Origin: Clostridiales bacterium UBA4959
GTDB lineage: Bacteria > Bacillota > Clostridia > Oscillospirales > CAG-272
Reading direction: 5' to 3'
DNA length: 11,891 nt
Assembly: GCA_002397345.1 (NCBI GenBank)
Contig: DHAH01000170.1
Span: forward strand, 2,561-14,451
Under the pieces are notes generated by a model. It searched no databases, was not told the origin of the DNA, and saw only the letters and a list, made by a program, of their open reading frames with translations. The position numbers and the translations under genes are program-made. Within the stretch, counting starts at the first letter, position 1, and the number at the start of each line of letters is the position of its first letter. Below, piece after piece: positions 1 through 7,705 of this stretch.

Positions 1-336
1 GTCGAGCTTGCCGAACTGCTCGGCGAATATGGGCTGGATGATTACGACGAGCTGCACAAGCTCAACCGCTATAATCTGGACGCCGAACCGCATGAGGTTA
101 TCACCGGCGACATCACCGTTGACGATATTGTACGTTTTATGCTGACCGAGCTTGCCGATGACAAGCTTATCCACTGCCGCTGCACCGGGGACGATAAACC
201 GGACTACGATTTTGAGGTCATCGGCGCAACCGCGCGCGTATTTTGCCGCACCTGCGGCGCATCCCGTGAATTCCCCATGGGCAGCGCCCTTTGCGCAGAT
301 GAATTTCTGAATATGGATGAAATAGAACTGTCATAA
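1..336 (+). CDS. 3' part of an unrecognised protein with a probable zinc-binding C-terminus
   Basis: The reading frame is open from the first base to a TAA at 334-336, giving 111 visible residues; the start lies outside the window. An internal Met codon at 139 is not needed as a start because the frame upstream is open and protein-like (acidic, helical). The visible part has an acidic region of about 55 residues, then Cys59-x-Cys61, a spacer of 20 residues, Cys82-x-x-Cys85 and a lone Cys98. The paired cysteines suggest a small zinc ribbon or knuckle, as in many nucleic-acid-binding or structural proteins, but I do not recognise the family and assign no function. It is the only plus-strand gene in the window. 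It is convergent with the minus-strand cluster and is followed after 30 nt by its own intrinsic terminator. The open frame is convincing; the metal site is inference. Confidence 0.75.
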   Translation, partial: VELAELLGEYGLDDYDELHKLNRYNLDAEPHEVITGDITVDDIVRFMLTELADDKLIHCRCTGDDKPDYDFEVIGATARVFCRTCGASREFPMGSALCADEFLNMDEIELS

Positions 337-366
337 CGCGGGAGATACGGAGATAGTTTGCATTTT

Positions 367-414
367 GCCGTATGCAGCCCTAATTTTTATAAGGGCTGTA
401 TGCGGCTGTTTTTT
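367..414 (+). terminator. Strong rho-independent terminator, plus direction only
   Basis: A 15-bp stem pairs 367-381 with 392-406 around a 10-nt AT-rich loop, followed by a U-rich tail (TGTTTTTT, 407-414). As plus-strand RNA all 15 positions pair: 13 Watson-Crick plus two G-U wobbles. Read from the minus strand the two wobbles become A-C mismatches, and the bases after the stem are A-rich rather than U-rich. It therefore terminates the partial plus-strand gene and should be weak for the opposing cluster. Its U tract touches the stop codon of the convergent ATPase gene (413-415). Confidence 0.88.
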
Positions 415-2683
415 ATGTCATCTTTATATATCGCGCGCCGCTGCCCGTTGTTGCGTATTCGCGTTTTTGGGCGGTGAAGATAATTATCTGCGTGCCCGAA
501 ATTGACGCCCCGTCCAGCAGACGCAGCACATTACGCAGCCTTGTGTCGTCGAGACGTGTGAAGCTTTCGTCAAAGATGAGCGGTACGGACTCGCGGCGGT
601 ACATCAGATTTATCAGCGCCAACCGCAGGCTGAGGTATGCGATGTCCTGCGTCCCGGCGCTCATGAATTCGGCGCCGTGCCGCGTTACGGCGCCGGTTCC
701 GGCGTCGTATGACAGTGACAAGTCGGCGGCGACGGCAACAGAGTTGTATTTTCCGCCGCTGAACGCCTCCATCATGCGCCCCGCGTATTCGGAGAGCCTT
801 GGCGACACGCCGTCGCGCATTTCTTCCGCCGCGGCGCTCAACACTCCGATAGCCATTTCCACAGCGGCGTATCGCCTGCGCAGCCGTGAAAGCTCGCCCT
901 CAAGCTGCGTGACGCGGTCAGAAAGCTGTGACGGCGAATCGGTTTTGGTGTAAAGCTGCGCAAGCTCGAGTTCCAATTCGCGCTGTCTTGCCGCCATCGA
1001 CGCGTTCGCTTTGGTTAAAAAGTCATGCTCGCGCTTGATCGCGGTTATGTTGATGTCGTCGGGCAGTCTTGCCGCCAATTCCAACGCTTCGCTGTCATAT
1101 TCGGGCGTATCAGGCGTATTTACGCTGTCCGCGGTCGTATCATCCGCGGCTGTATCCTCCCGCTGCGACCTTGCACCCGCAAGCTCGGCAGCGTTTTTTT
1201 CGCTTTCCGCCATGTTCGCGTTTAATTTAGCGCTGTATTCGGCAATATCGTTTATCGCCGTTTCGAGCGTGCGGCCGCCCCATTCGGCAAGCAGCGCGTT
1301 TATCTCGGAGAGTTTTGCTTCACGCTGGTTTACAAGCCGCGCGCGCTCGCCCTCGAGCAGCATAGCGCTTCCGTTTTCGCGTCCGGGCTCGGTATACGCC
1401 GACGCTTCGTCCACAATGCGTTTGAAATGGGCGTTGTCCGCCGCCCTGAACTCGTCAAGGAGATCGTCGACGGTACGCGCGTATTTAACCGACGCGATGA
1501 AGCACATCACCAGCCCGAACATCAGCGCCAGCGCGCCCAGACTGGCAACAGCGCCGTAAGTGAGGTTTATGAGCATGATCGAAACCGCCACTACCGCCGC
1601 GGGGATGAACAATATCCCGAATATCACGCCGAAGGTTATAAGCGCTCGCCTGCGCAGTCGCGCCCCCTCGTATTTTTCAAGCAGCGCGTCCCGCCCGCCA
1701 TGTTTGCGCAGGAGTTTTACAGCCTCCGGCGTTTCCGGGTCGCTGTCAGCCGGCGCGTACGACTGCGTTTCTTTGTTCAGCTCGTCAGCCCTCGCGTCTA
1801 AATATTCAAGCCCGCGGCGAAGCTCGTTAAAGTCGGAAATAAATTTATCGTCCGGCACAAATCCGTCCGACGTATATTGTTCGATAATTGCCTTGCGCTC
1901 AGCCGCGAGCCGCCCGCCGCGCACGCGCAGCTCCTCGAGTGCATAACGCTTTTTATTACGCTGCTTTGCGTCATATGCCGCCATGATTTTAGACAGTTTT
2001 TCGATTTTATCCGCGTTTTCCTGCATTTTTGCGCGGAGGTCGGACAACTGGCCTTCTTTTGATATTATCGCCGCGCTGTCCGCCGACGCATTTTTGCGCC
2101 GCAGGATCAGCTCGTCGCGCAGGACTTCAAACTCATTGATCCTGCCGCCCTTGCGGTTTTTATGCCACAGCGCGACCCGCTCGTCCTCCAGCCGCTTTCC
2201 GGCGCGCTGCACGTTGAGCGTCTCGTCGGCGGAGAACAGCATGTTGCCTATCGCGCCCGACAATTCTTCACCGTTCACCCTGCCGCCCTCAAGCTGGCTT
2301 ATATACGCGGTATGGGCGAACACCTCGGCGCTCACGCCGAAGAACACCTCGCCCGGCTGGCAGCCTCTGTGGCACAATGTGTTTCCAGCCAGCTCGATGA
2401 TCTGACAGTCGTCGCGTCCGTCGCGATACCGGCGTCCGACGCGGTAACGCCCGTCGGAGCAGCTTATAATCATCGAGCCCTCGACCGTTTGACCGTCCCA
2501 TGACAGGCGCAGCGCGCGCTCGGATTTATCGTTAAAACCGTAGAACATGTATTTTATAAACGCCGCGACGGTAGATTTACCCGATTCGTTGCAGCCCTCG
2601 ATAATATTAAGTCCGTCGGACAGCTCGAGCTTGAAGTTTTTAAGTCCGCCAAAACTGATAATGTCGATGCTTTCTATTTGCAT
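413..2683 (-). CDS. YhaN-like (COG4717) SMC-type ATPase with central transmembrane hairpin
   Basis: This 756-residue P-loop ATPase belongs to the SbcC/RecN/SMC-like group and most resembles Bacillus YhaN-type proteins. The N-terminal lobe has Walker A G30-CNESGKST-38 and a Q-loop around Gln130. The C-terminal lobe has the ABC signature at 675-679 (SAGTQ) and Walker B PLIFDE at 701-706. Charged helical, coiled-coil-like segments lie at about 180-345 and 403-620. Between them two hydrophobic helices (about 347-370 and 377-398) form a membrane hairpin almost exactly at the midpoint, where SbcC/Rad50 proteins carry a CxxC zinc hook; no CxxC is present there. Residues 508-535 form an acidic, Thr-rich linker. 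The ATG at 2683 is preceded by AGGAG 8 nt away, inside the last codons of the kinase gene, so translation is probably coupled. Relatives often pair with an SbcD-like phosphoesterase; none is in this window. A role in DNA-end processing or repair at the membrane is inferred from the family only. Confidence 0.85.
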   Translation of the reverse strand: MQIESIDIISFGGLKNFKLELSDGLNIIEGCNESGKSTVAAFIKYMFYGFNDKSERALRLSWDGQTVEGSMIISCSDGRYRVGRRYRDGRDDCQIIELAGNTLCHRGCQPGEVFFGVSAEVFAHTAYISQLEGGRVNGEELSGAIGNMLFSADETLNVQRAGKRLEDERVALWHKNRKGGRINEFEVLRDELILRRKNASADSAAIISKEGQLSDLRAKMQENADKIEKLSKIMAAYDAKQRNKKRYALEELRVRGGRLAAERKAIIEQYTSDGFVPDDKFISDFNELRRGLEYLDARADELNKETQSYAPADSDPETPEAVKLLRKHGGRDALLEKYEGARLRRRALITFGVIFGILFIPAAVVAVSIMLINLTYGAVASLGALALMFGLVMCFIASVKYARTVDDLLDEFRAADNAHFKRIVDEASAYTEPGRENGSAMLLEGERARLVNQREAKLSEINALLAEWGGRTLETAINDIAEYSAKLNANMAESEKNAAELAGARSQREDTAADDTTADSVNTPDTPEYDSEALELAARLPDDINITAIKREHDFLTKANASMAARQRELELELAQLYTKTDSPSQLSDRVTQLEGELSRLRRRYAAVEMAIGVLSAAAEEMRDGVSPRLSEYAGRMMEAFSGGKYNSVAVAADLSLSYDAGTGAVTRHGAEFMSAGTQDIAYLSLRLALINLMYRRESVPLIFDESFTRLDDTRLRNVLRLLDGASISGTQIIIFTAQKREYATTGSGARYIKMT

Positions 2684-2686
2684 TCA

Positions 2687-4057
2687 TTATACTCCTGTGA
2701 TTTCCCTCACGCCGTCGCGCCTTATGCGCAGCGGTATGCACGCGCCTTCACCGAATATCCCGTCCATAAACGCCGCATAACCCGCCGCCTCAACGGAAGG
2801 CACGAATGCCTGTATTGTGCCGGCGAAGCCGCCGCCATGTACTCGACAAGCGTAAATACGCTTGTCGCTGTTATTGATGCCTTTTACTGCGAAATATTCA
2901 TCTGTCAGCGCGAGCGCAAGCGACAGTCCCTGCTCACGGGGTGCGTTTACCGTGAATACATTTTGTAAAAATTCAAAACTTGACCGACCCGACGCGTCCA
3001 CGCCGCTTAGGAACGCATCCATATCGCCATTCTTCAGCGCTTCGCTCTGCAGCACCTCGACTTGCGCGGAAACACGCTCGTTTTCGGCGATAAAATGCAG
3101 CGCGCGCAATATGGCGCGGTCTCCAACGGCATCCTTGCCGACCTCGGCACGCAGTTCCGGTATGCGGGCGATCAGCTCTTCCGCGGTCAGCCCGCGCAGC
3201 GCGCCGCGCCCAAATTTAGCCGCCACCGCTTTCATCTCGCGCGGTATCGACGCGTAATCTTCGTTCAAATCGGCATGGCTGCCGCCGGTGTTGACTATAC
3301 ACAGCGTATATCCGGCGTCTTCCGGATTAAACGTTAATTTTTTTATTTTCGGACTAACCGCGTCAGCAATTTGTCCGTGTCCGCTTGTCTCTGCAAAATC
3401 GATCGCCACAAAGCCGCCTACCGCGCATGCCGTCTGATCCATCAGCCCGCACGGCTTACCGAAATAAACGTTCTCCGCATATTGCGCTATCATCGCCAAT
3501 TCCGGGGCGCTGATTTTGCCGTCGTTATACAGCTCATTTTGTATGCTGCCGACCAAAACCTCGAACGCCGCGGAGGACGACAGCCCGGAGCCTTTTAATA
3601 CGCTCGAGGTCGTATACGCGTCAAAACCGCCGGTCATATGACCGCGCTCGGAAAGTCCGCCGCACACACCCGCGATCAGCGACGCCGAGGAAAGCTGCAG
3701 ATATTTACCCGGCGCGTTGTCCTTCGCTTTGACAATGTCCCCGTCGAAACCCTCGCTCTTGAGCCTTATTGTGTCGTCGTCATTTTGACCGACGACGGCG
3801 ATGGTATCGAGATTCACAGCAGCGGCAAGCACACACCCGTGGTTGTGGTCGGTATGATTGCCCAAAATTTCGCTGCGCCCCGGCGAAGAAAAGAGCCGCA
3901 CCGCACGGTTTTCGCCGTACAGCCTGCCAAAGCTTTCAAGCGCTGTTATCCAGCGCGCGCGCTGCTCCGCGACTTTTTCCGCGCCGTATAAATCCGCGAA
4001 TACGCCGTCATAAGCACCGTTTGAAATAAATTTTATCGTTTCAAGCGTGTTTTTCAT
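2687..4057 (-). CDS. galK: Galactokinase-family GHMP sugar kinase
   Basis: This 456-residue cytoplasmic GHMP kinase is predicted to phosphorylate galactose at C1 with ATP, the entry step of the Leloir pathway. The three family motifs are visible: the galactokinase signature at 60-74 (GRSEILGNHTDHNHG), the phosphate-binding loop KGSGLSSSAA at 155-164, and the C-terminal glycine motif HGGGFAG at 407-413. Asp207 in CGLMDQ matches the catalytic Asp. The signature differs from the textbook GRVNLIGEHTDYNxG: Asn67 replaces the Glu that contacts the sugar C6 hydroxyl in characterised enzymes, and His71 replaces Tyr. From memory, similar GNHTDH variants are common in clostridial proteins annotated as galactokinase. 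The protein is longer than the usual ~390 residues, with about 50 residues before the conserved core. The ATG at 4057 has AGAGG 5 nt upstream. It lies 77 nt after rnhA and 3 nt before the ATPase gene. No galT, galE or sugar transporter is nearby, so the exact substrate is less certain than the family. Confidence 0.9.
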   Translation of the reverse strand: MKNTLETIKFISNGAYDGVFADLYGAEKVAEQRARWITALESFGRLYGENRAVRLFSSPGRSEILGNHTDHNHGCVLAAAVNLDTIAVVGQNDDDTIRLKSEGFDGDIVKAKDNAPGKYLQLSSASLIAGVCGGLSERGHMTGGFDAYTTSSVLKGSGLSSSAAFEVLVGSIQNELYNDGKISAPELAMIAQYAENVYFGKPCGLMDQTACAVGGFVAIDFAETSGHGQIADAVSPKIKKLTFNPEDAGYTLCIVNTGGSHADLNEDYASIPREMKAVAAKFGRGALRGLTAEELIARIPELRAEVGKDAVGDRAILRALHFIAENERVSAQVEVLQSEALKNGDMDAFLSGVDASGRSSFEFLQNVFTVNAPREQGLSLALALTDEYFAVKGINNSDKRIYACRVHGGGFAGTIQAFVPSVEAAGYAAFMDGIFGEGACIPLRIRRDGVREITGV

Positions 4058-4093
4058 AAAAACCTCTAACCATAAATATTTATAATTCCTGCC

Positions 4094-4127
4094 CGGAGGT
4101 GCGGGGGTTTGCGTCCCCGCCGCTCCG
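4094..4127 (-). other. GC-rich intercistronic stem-loop between rnhA and galK
   Basis: CGGAG (4094-4098) pairs with CTCCG (4123-4127), and GCGGGG (4101-4106) pairs with CCCCGC (4115-4120). The two helices are separated by a 2x2 internal loop and closed by an 8-nt loop. The structure starts 7 nt beyond the rnhA stop codon and occupies nearly half of the 77-nt gap. In the minus direction it is followed by GGGCAGGAATTATAAAT, with no U tract, so it is not a classical terminator. It could be a 3'-end stabiliser, an RNA processing site or a weak attenuator. The pairing is seen directly; the function is inference. Confidence 0.5.
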
Positions 4128-4134
4128 TATCATG

Positions 4135-4578
4135 TTATTCCCGCGCATATCTGTCGCGCTGCTCAACCGCGAGCGCGTCGCAGCGTTCGTTATAGGCATT
4201 GCCGTTGTGACCGCGCACCCAGACGAATTTCACTTTATGCGTCTCGCACAGCTCGAGCAGCCGTCCCCACAGCTCGGGATTGAGCGCGGGCTTTTTATCC
4301 GATTTAACCCAGCCGTTTTTTCGCCACGATTTTGCCCAGCCTTTTGTCATGCCGTCCACTAAATAGGAAGAATCGCTGTGCAGCGTGACCTCGCACGGCT
4401 CGTTAAGCGCTTCCAGCGCCTTTATCGCGGCGGTCAGCTCCATGCGGTTGTTCGTAGTTTGTTTTTCGCCGTCCGATAGCTCGCGCTCAATTTTATTATA
4501 TATTAATATCGCCGCCCAGCCGCCCGGGCCCGGATTGCCCGAACAAGCCCCGTCGGTATGCATCTCAACCTGCTTCAT
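4135..4578 (-). CDS. rnhA: Ribonuclease HI
   Basis: This 147-residue cytoplasmic endonuclease cleaves the RNA strand of RNA-DNA hybrids, removing R-loops and primers. The whole type 1 fold is present. The catalytic carboxylates are Asp9 (in [15 protein letters not shown]), Glu47 (NNRMELTA), Asp69 (HSDSSYL) and Asp134, with the flexible-loop His124 (VRGHNG). Spacing and length match the E. coli enzyme (155 residues; D10, E48, D70, H124, D134) closely. The basic handle-like region ([16 protein letters not shown], about 81-96) typical of the E. coli-type enzyme is present. The ATG at 4578 lies inside the last codons of the upstream peptidase gene, a 14-nt overlap. The only good Shine-Dalgarno (4592-4597) is 13 nt away, so translation may depend on ribosomes finishing the peptidase. 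No better start exists upstream in frame. A housekeeping gene placed behind secreted proteases is probably a matter of gene order rather than shared function. Confidence 0.96.
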   Translation of the reverse strand: MKQVEMHTDGACSGNPGPGGWAAILIYNKIERELSDGEKQTTNNRMELTAAIKALEALNEPCEVTLHSDSSYLVDGMTKGWAKSWRKNGWVKSDKKPALNPELWGRLLELCETHKVKFVWVRGHNGNAYNERCDALAVEQRDRYARE

Positions 4579-7500
4579 CGATATGACTACGCTCCTTTAT
4601 TATTCCTGCCAAGCTGTCGAGCTTTACCATAACCGTCGTGCGGTTCATCGCAAAATCATAAACATCGACATAAACAGTATACTTTTCCGTGTCTCTCCAG
4701 CCCGTGATGTCAAATTCATATATGTCATTTGTTTTAACTCCTGCGGAGTGAGCCGAATTAAACATACCGGAATAAAGCGCGATATCGTTTTGGTACAGCA
4801 CTGCGCCTTGCAGCGCGGTTTCATCTTTAACATTAAGGACGAGCGTTTCTTTGCCGTCCGTTGCTGTTTTAAGCTTCACGCCTGCGACTATCGGCTTACG
4901 CGTATCCACAGTGAAGGGGAATATATATTTCTGCGCTTTCGAGCCCTCGTATGCCGGATAGGCGATAAGTATGAGTTTATATCTGCCGTCCGGAAACACA
5001 TATGCGCTGTTGTCGGCGGATGTCCCGTCCCAGACTTTGAAGTTCAGTTCGGTGAGGTAGCCCCTCTGCGCCGTCGTCTTGCTCACATAATCAAGTGTGC
5101 CCATATCGGCGACAATTTCTCCGTCAGAGGCTATTATTTCACCCGTGACATTCACAGCGCTGCGCAAAAGCGTCAGCGTCATATAAAATTCGTCAAGCTC
5201 ACCGTCGCCGTCGGGCGAAAACGACACGCGCGACGCGTCTATATCATAACCGTCGTAACATTGGTTTAAGCCTAAAATTATGTCGGACCGGAGCGTCCGG
5301 CTCTGCGCGAAGAAACAGGAATTTAAATAATATGGCACGCGCGTATGGTCGTAAACCGTCGCGTTAAGGATAGGCAGCTCCTCCCAATCACCGGTAAAGC
5401 ATACAAAAGGCAGCGTCGCGGTCTGTGTGCCATCCGATGATTCGGCGGTGACAAAACCCTCGAGATAAAAACCGTCTTTAAATATTTTTTTATACTCCTC
5501 GGCGGTTTTTTCGTCAAGCTTAATTTTGATATTAAGCCGCGCGCTCTCGCCCGCGTTTAATGTCACAACTTCACCCATGAAATCGGCGTTGTTTATATTA
5601 ATCTCCCGCCCGTTTAATATAGCCTTCGCACCCTCAAAGGCGCGTGGCTCGCAAAGATCTGCCGTCGCGGTATTTTCGCCGTCGTCGAGCGTTTTATAAT
5701 CGTCACCCTGCACCGTGCAGGAGATTTTATATTCCATCGGCTTATCCGATGTGTTTTTAAGTTCTAATTCCAGTTCCGCTTCAATGCCGTTCAGCGCCGG
5801 AATTTCGACTTTAGGCAGCGCAGTCGCCGCGTTTGTCAATGAGGTTTCGAGCGCCGCCGCCGCCGGCACGCTTATCTCCCCCGCACCCTGACGGCGGGGC
5901 GAGTAATATATGCCCCTGTCCGGGTCGACGAGCGGTTTTGCCGCGTTCATGAACAGGCGCTTCGCCGTCTCGGGGCTGCATCCGGCTCCGTTTTGACGCT
6001 TTTGTCCAATAAGCACCGCCGCGCTCCCTGATGCAACCGCGCTCGCTGCGGAGGTACCGCTCATGACTTCAAACTTCCCATCCGGCGCCGCAGTAAAGAC
6101 ATTTACGCCCGTCGCGGTCAGCTCCGGTTTGAGCGTGAACGAAGGAGTCACGCCCCATGAGGCTGCGTCGGACATCCTGCCGCTGTCGGCGGTCGGAAAT
6201 TTACCCAGCAGCTTATCGGTTATCGTCACCTCGCCCAAGCCAACCTCCGCGAGCGCGGCTCCGTCCTCGGCGCTGATGAATATGGCGGGCAGCTCCGCGT
6301 TGGTCAGATCCATGTTTACGACAGATTTATTATTTTCGATATTATCCCAGATTACAACCCCGACCGCGCCGTATTTGCAGGCGTTATTCACTTTTTCGAC
6401 AAAGGTCAGCCCGCCGCGCTTTATCAGCGCTATCGCGCCCTTCAGTTTATCGCCGGCTTTTTTGCAATCATCGGTGCTCCCTGTGCCCGGAACGGCTATG
6501 TAAGTGAATTTTTTCCCGTCAAACAGCTCGGTGAAGGATTTTTTTCCGAACATGTCATATGTAGAGGTCGTGTCGGTGAACGGCACCTTCATGTGAACCG
6601 CGCCCGCGCTGTCGTCAAACTCAACGCAATATTTATACTCCGCGTCGGAATTTTTACCCGTTATCGCGGTGACCTCACCTATCGACGCGGGAGCGTTTAT
6701 CGTGCCGTAATCCATTGTGTCAGCGCTCGGCAGCGGCAGCCCGAAATTGTTGTCGATCTCGCTCATTCGACCGATGTGCCCGTCGTTACCCGCCGCGCCG
6801 TTTACAATAGCGCCGGCTTTTACGGCGGCGCGCAGCGCCATGCCGAGCGCGGGATCGAGCGGTTCGCCGCTGTCAGAACCGACGGGACTGCCAAGACTGA
6901 GGTTGATCACATCCGCGCCCAACCGCACGGCGTCCTCGAGCGCCGCGATAATATCCGATTCCGCCGCGTTCCCCTCGTCGTCGAACACTTTCATGAGCAG
7001 GAGCTGCGCGTCGGGAGCCGTGCCCTCGTAGCCGGCACAGTTGCCGGCGATTATACCCGCGATACCGGTACCGTGCGAGTCGGATATATACACATCCTTG
7101 TCGCTGCCGGCATAATCATACGCGAAGGGCAGCTTGCTTGATACATACGCCGATGTACGCGCGTTGAGCGTATATTGCAGCGCGTTTATACCGGCTCCGG
7201 TAAGCGCGCCGCTTGCAGGCAGCGATTTAAACGCCGGGTGTTTTGTGTCAAAACCGTTGTCGAGCACCGCGACGACAGTCCCCGTTCCGCCGTAATCAGG
7301 GTCGGCGCGCAGCGAGATTTTCATCTCGTCCGCCACAATCGGCTGATCAATTTTTTCGCTCTGCGTGACCGGTTGACTGCCGTATTTATTCTCGGCTTTA
7401 AGACTTTTCAAACCCGGAATGTTTTTAAGCGCCGTGTAATCGTCGGCGTCTATCTCCGCGGCGAAGCCGTTTATCAACTTGTTGTAGATATATTTTATCT

Positions 7501-7699
7501 TAACGCCGCCCGACAGCTCCCGCGCCGCCGCAGCCGCCGCCGACGCCGTTATCCCGTCGTCAAGCAGGGCGATGACAGTGATCCTTCCACTTGAATCTGG
7601 CGGCGGGTTTTCGACAAACGCCGCCGACGCGGGTAAAACTGAAACGGATATTATTATCAAAACGGCGAGCAGCCCCGCCGCTAATCTTTTTATCTTCAT
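4565..7699 (-). CDS. Secreted S8 subtilisin-family peptidase (lactocepin/C5a-peptidase type), paralog A
   Basis: This is a secreted serine protease of 1044 residues. A signal peptide (about 1-27: KIKR, a long hydrophobic core, then an ASA-A cleavage site) is followed by an inhibitor-I9-like propeptide (about 40-105). The peptidase domain starts near 130. The catalytic residues are present: Asp147 (AVLDNGF), His209 (DSHGTGIAG), oxyanion Asn305 (GAAGNDG) and Ser550 (SGTSAAS). A protease-associated (PA) domain is inserted at about 390-490. The C-terminal half carries Fn3/C5a-peptidase-like beta domains (FTGDW at 768-772) and an Ig-like domain with a [11 protein letters not shown] loop at 828-838. 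The active-site surround is unusual: HGTG instead of HGTH, ATG instead of APG, and [11 protein letters not shown] instead of GTSMAAPHVAG, so activity or specificity may be altered. There is no C-terminal anchor or sorting signal, so it is probably released or held non-covalently. It begins 6 nt after its paralog. A GGAGG lies 13 nt upstream of the ATG. Confidence 0.92.
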   Translation of the reverse strand: MKIKRLAAGLLAVLIIISVSVLPASAAFVENPPPDSSGRITVIALLDDGITASAAAAAARELSGGVKIKYIYNKLINGFAAEIDADDYTALKNIPGLKSLKAENKYGSQPVTQSEKIDQPIVADEMKISLRADPDYGGTGTVVAVLDNGFDTKHPAFKSLPASGALTGAGINALQYTLNARTSAYVSSKLPFAYDYAGSDKDVYISDSHGTGIAGIIAGNCAGYEGTAPDAQLLLMKVFDDEGNAAESDIIAALEDAVRLGADVINLSLGSPVGSDSGEPLDPALGMALRAAVKAGAIVNGAAGNDGHIGRMSEIDNNFGLPLPSADTMDYGTINAPASIGEVTAITGKNSDAEYKYCVEFDDSAGAVHMKVPFTDTTSTYDMFGKKSFTELFDGKKFTYIAVPGTGSTDDCKKAGDKLKGAIALIKRGGLTFVEKVNNACKYGAVGVVIWDNIENNKSVVNMDLTNAELPAIFISAEDGAALAEVGLGEVTITDKLLGKFPTADSGRMSDAASWGVTPSFTLKPELTATGVNVFTAAPDGKFEVMSGTSAASAVASGSAAVLIGQKRQNGAGCSPETAKRLFMNAAKPLVDPDRGIYYSPRRQGAGEISVPAAAALETSLTNAATALPKVEIPALNGIEAELELELKNTSDKPMEYKISCTVQGDDYKTLDDGENTATADLCEPRAFEGAKAILNGREININNADFMGEVVTLNAGESARLNIKIKLDEKTAEEYKKIFKDGFYLEGFVTAESSDGTQTATLPFVCFTGDWEELPILNATVYDHTRVPYYLNSCFFAQSRTLRSDIILGLNQCYDGYDIDASRVSFSPDGDGELDEFYMTLTLLRSAVNVTGEIIASDGEIVADMGTLDYVSKTTAQRGYLTELNFKVWDGTSADNSAYVFPDGRYKLILIAYPAYEGSKAQKYIFPFTVDTRKPIVAGVKLKTATDGKETLVLNVKDETALQGAVLYQNDIALYSGMFNSAHSAGVKTNDIYEFDITGWRDTEKYTVYVDVYDFAMNRTTVMVKLDSLAGIIKERSHIDEAG
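4592..4597 (-). promoter_or_regulatory. Ribosome binding site of rnhA, embedded in the peptidase gene
   Basis: AAGGAG on the minus strand lies 13 nt before the rnhA ATG and inside the 3' end of the peptidase reading frame. The spacing is longer than the usual 5-9 nt, and no closer purine block exists. Together with the 14-nt gene overlap this suggests translational coupling to the peptidase rather than strong independent initiation. Confidence 0.55.
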
Positions 7700-7705
7700 A
7701 AATTT

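Noticed and set aside
474..2405. Several plus-strand open frames of 60-182 codons opposite the ATPase gene
   Set aside because: They overlap each other in different frames, are rich in Arg/Ser/Ala as expected from complementary codons, and the minus-strand frame has Walker A, signature and Walker B motifs.
2289..2501. A 70-codon minus-strand frame inside the ATPase gene
   Set aside because: It is an out-of-frame, Arg-rich overlap with no separate ribosome binding site or domain; the main frame is intact across it.
4058..4093. Possible internal promoter for galK in the AT-rich part of the rnhA-galK gap
   Set aside because: TATAAA-like hexamers exist, but nothing resembling TTGACA lies 16-18 nt upstream; the region there is the GC-rich hairpin.
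4385..5269. A 294-codon plus-strand open frame opposite the end of peptidase A and the start of rnhA
   Set aside because: It lies antisense to two genes with clear catalytic motifs, has no recognisable domain and no terminator, and is typical of shadow frames in GC-rich DNA.
6593..7594. Plus-strand open frames of 182 and 139 codons opposite peptidase A
   Set aside because: They are composition shadows of the peptidase frame, which has a signal peptide and catalytic residues at the expected spacing.
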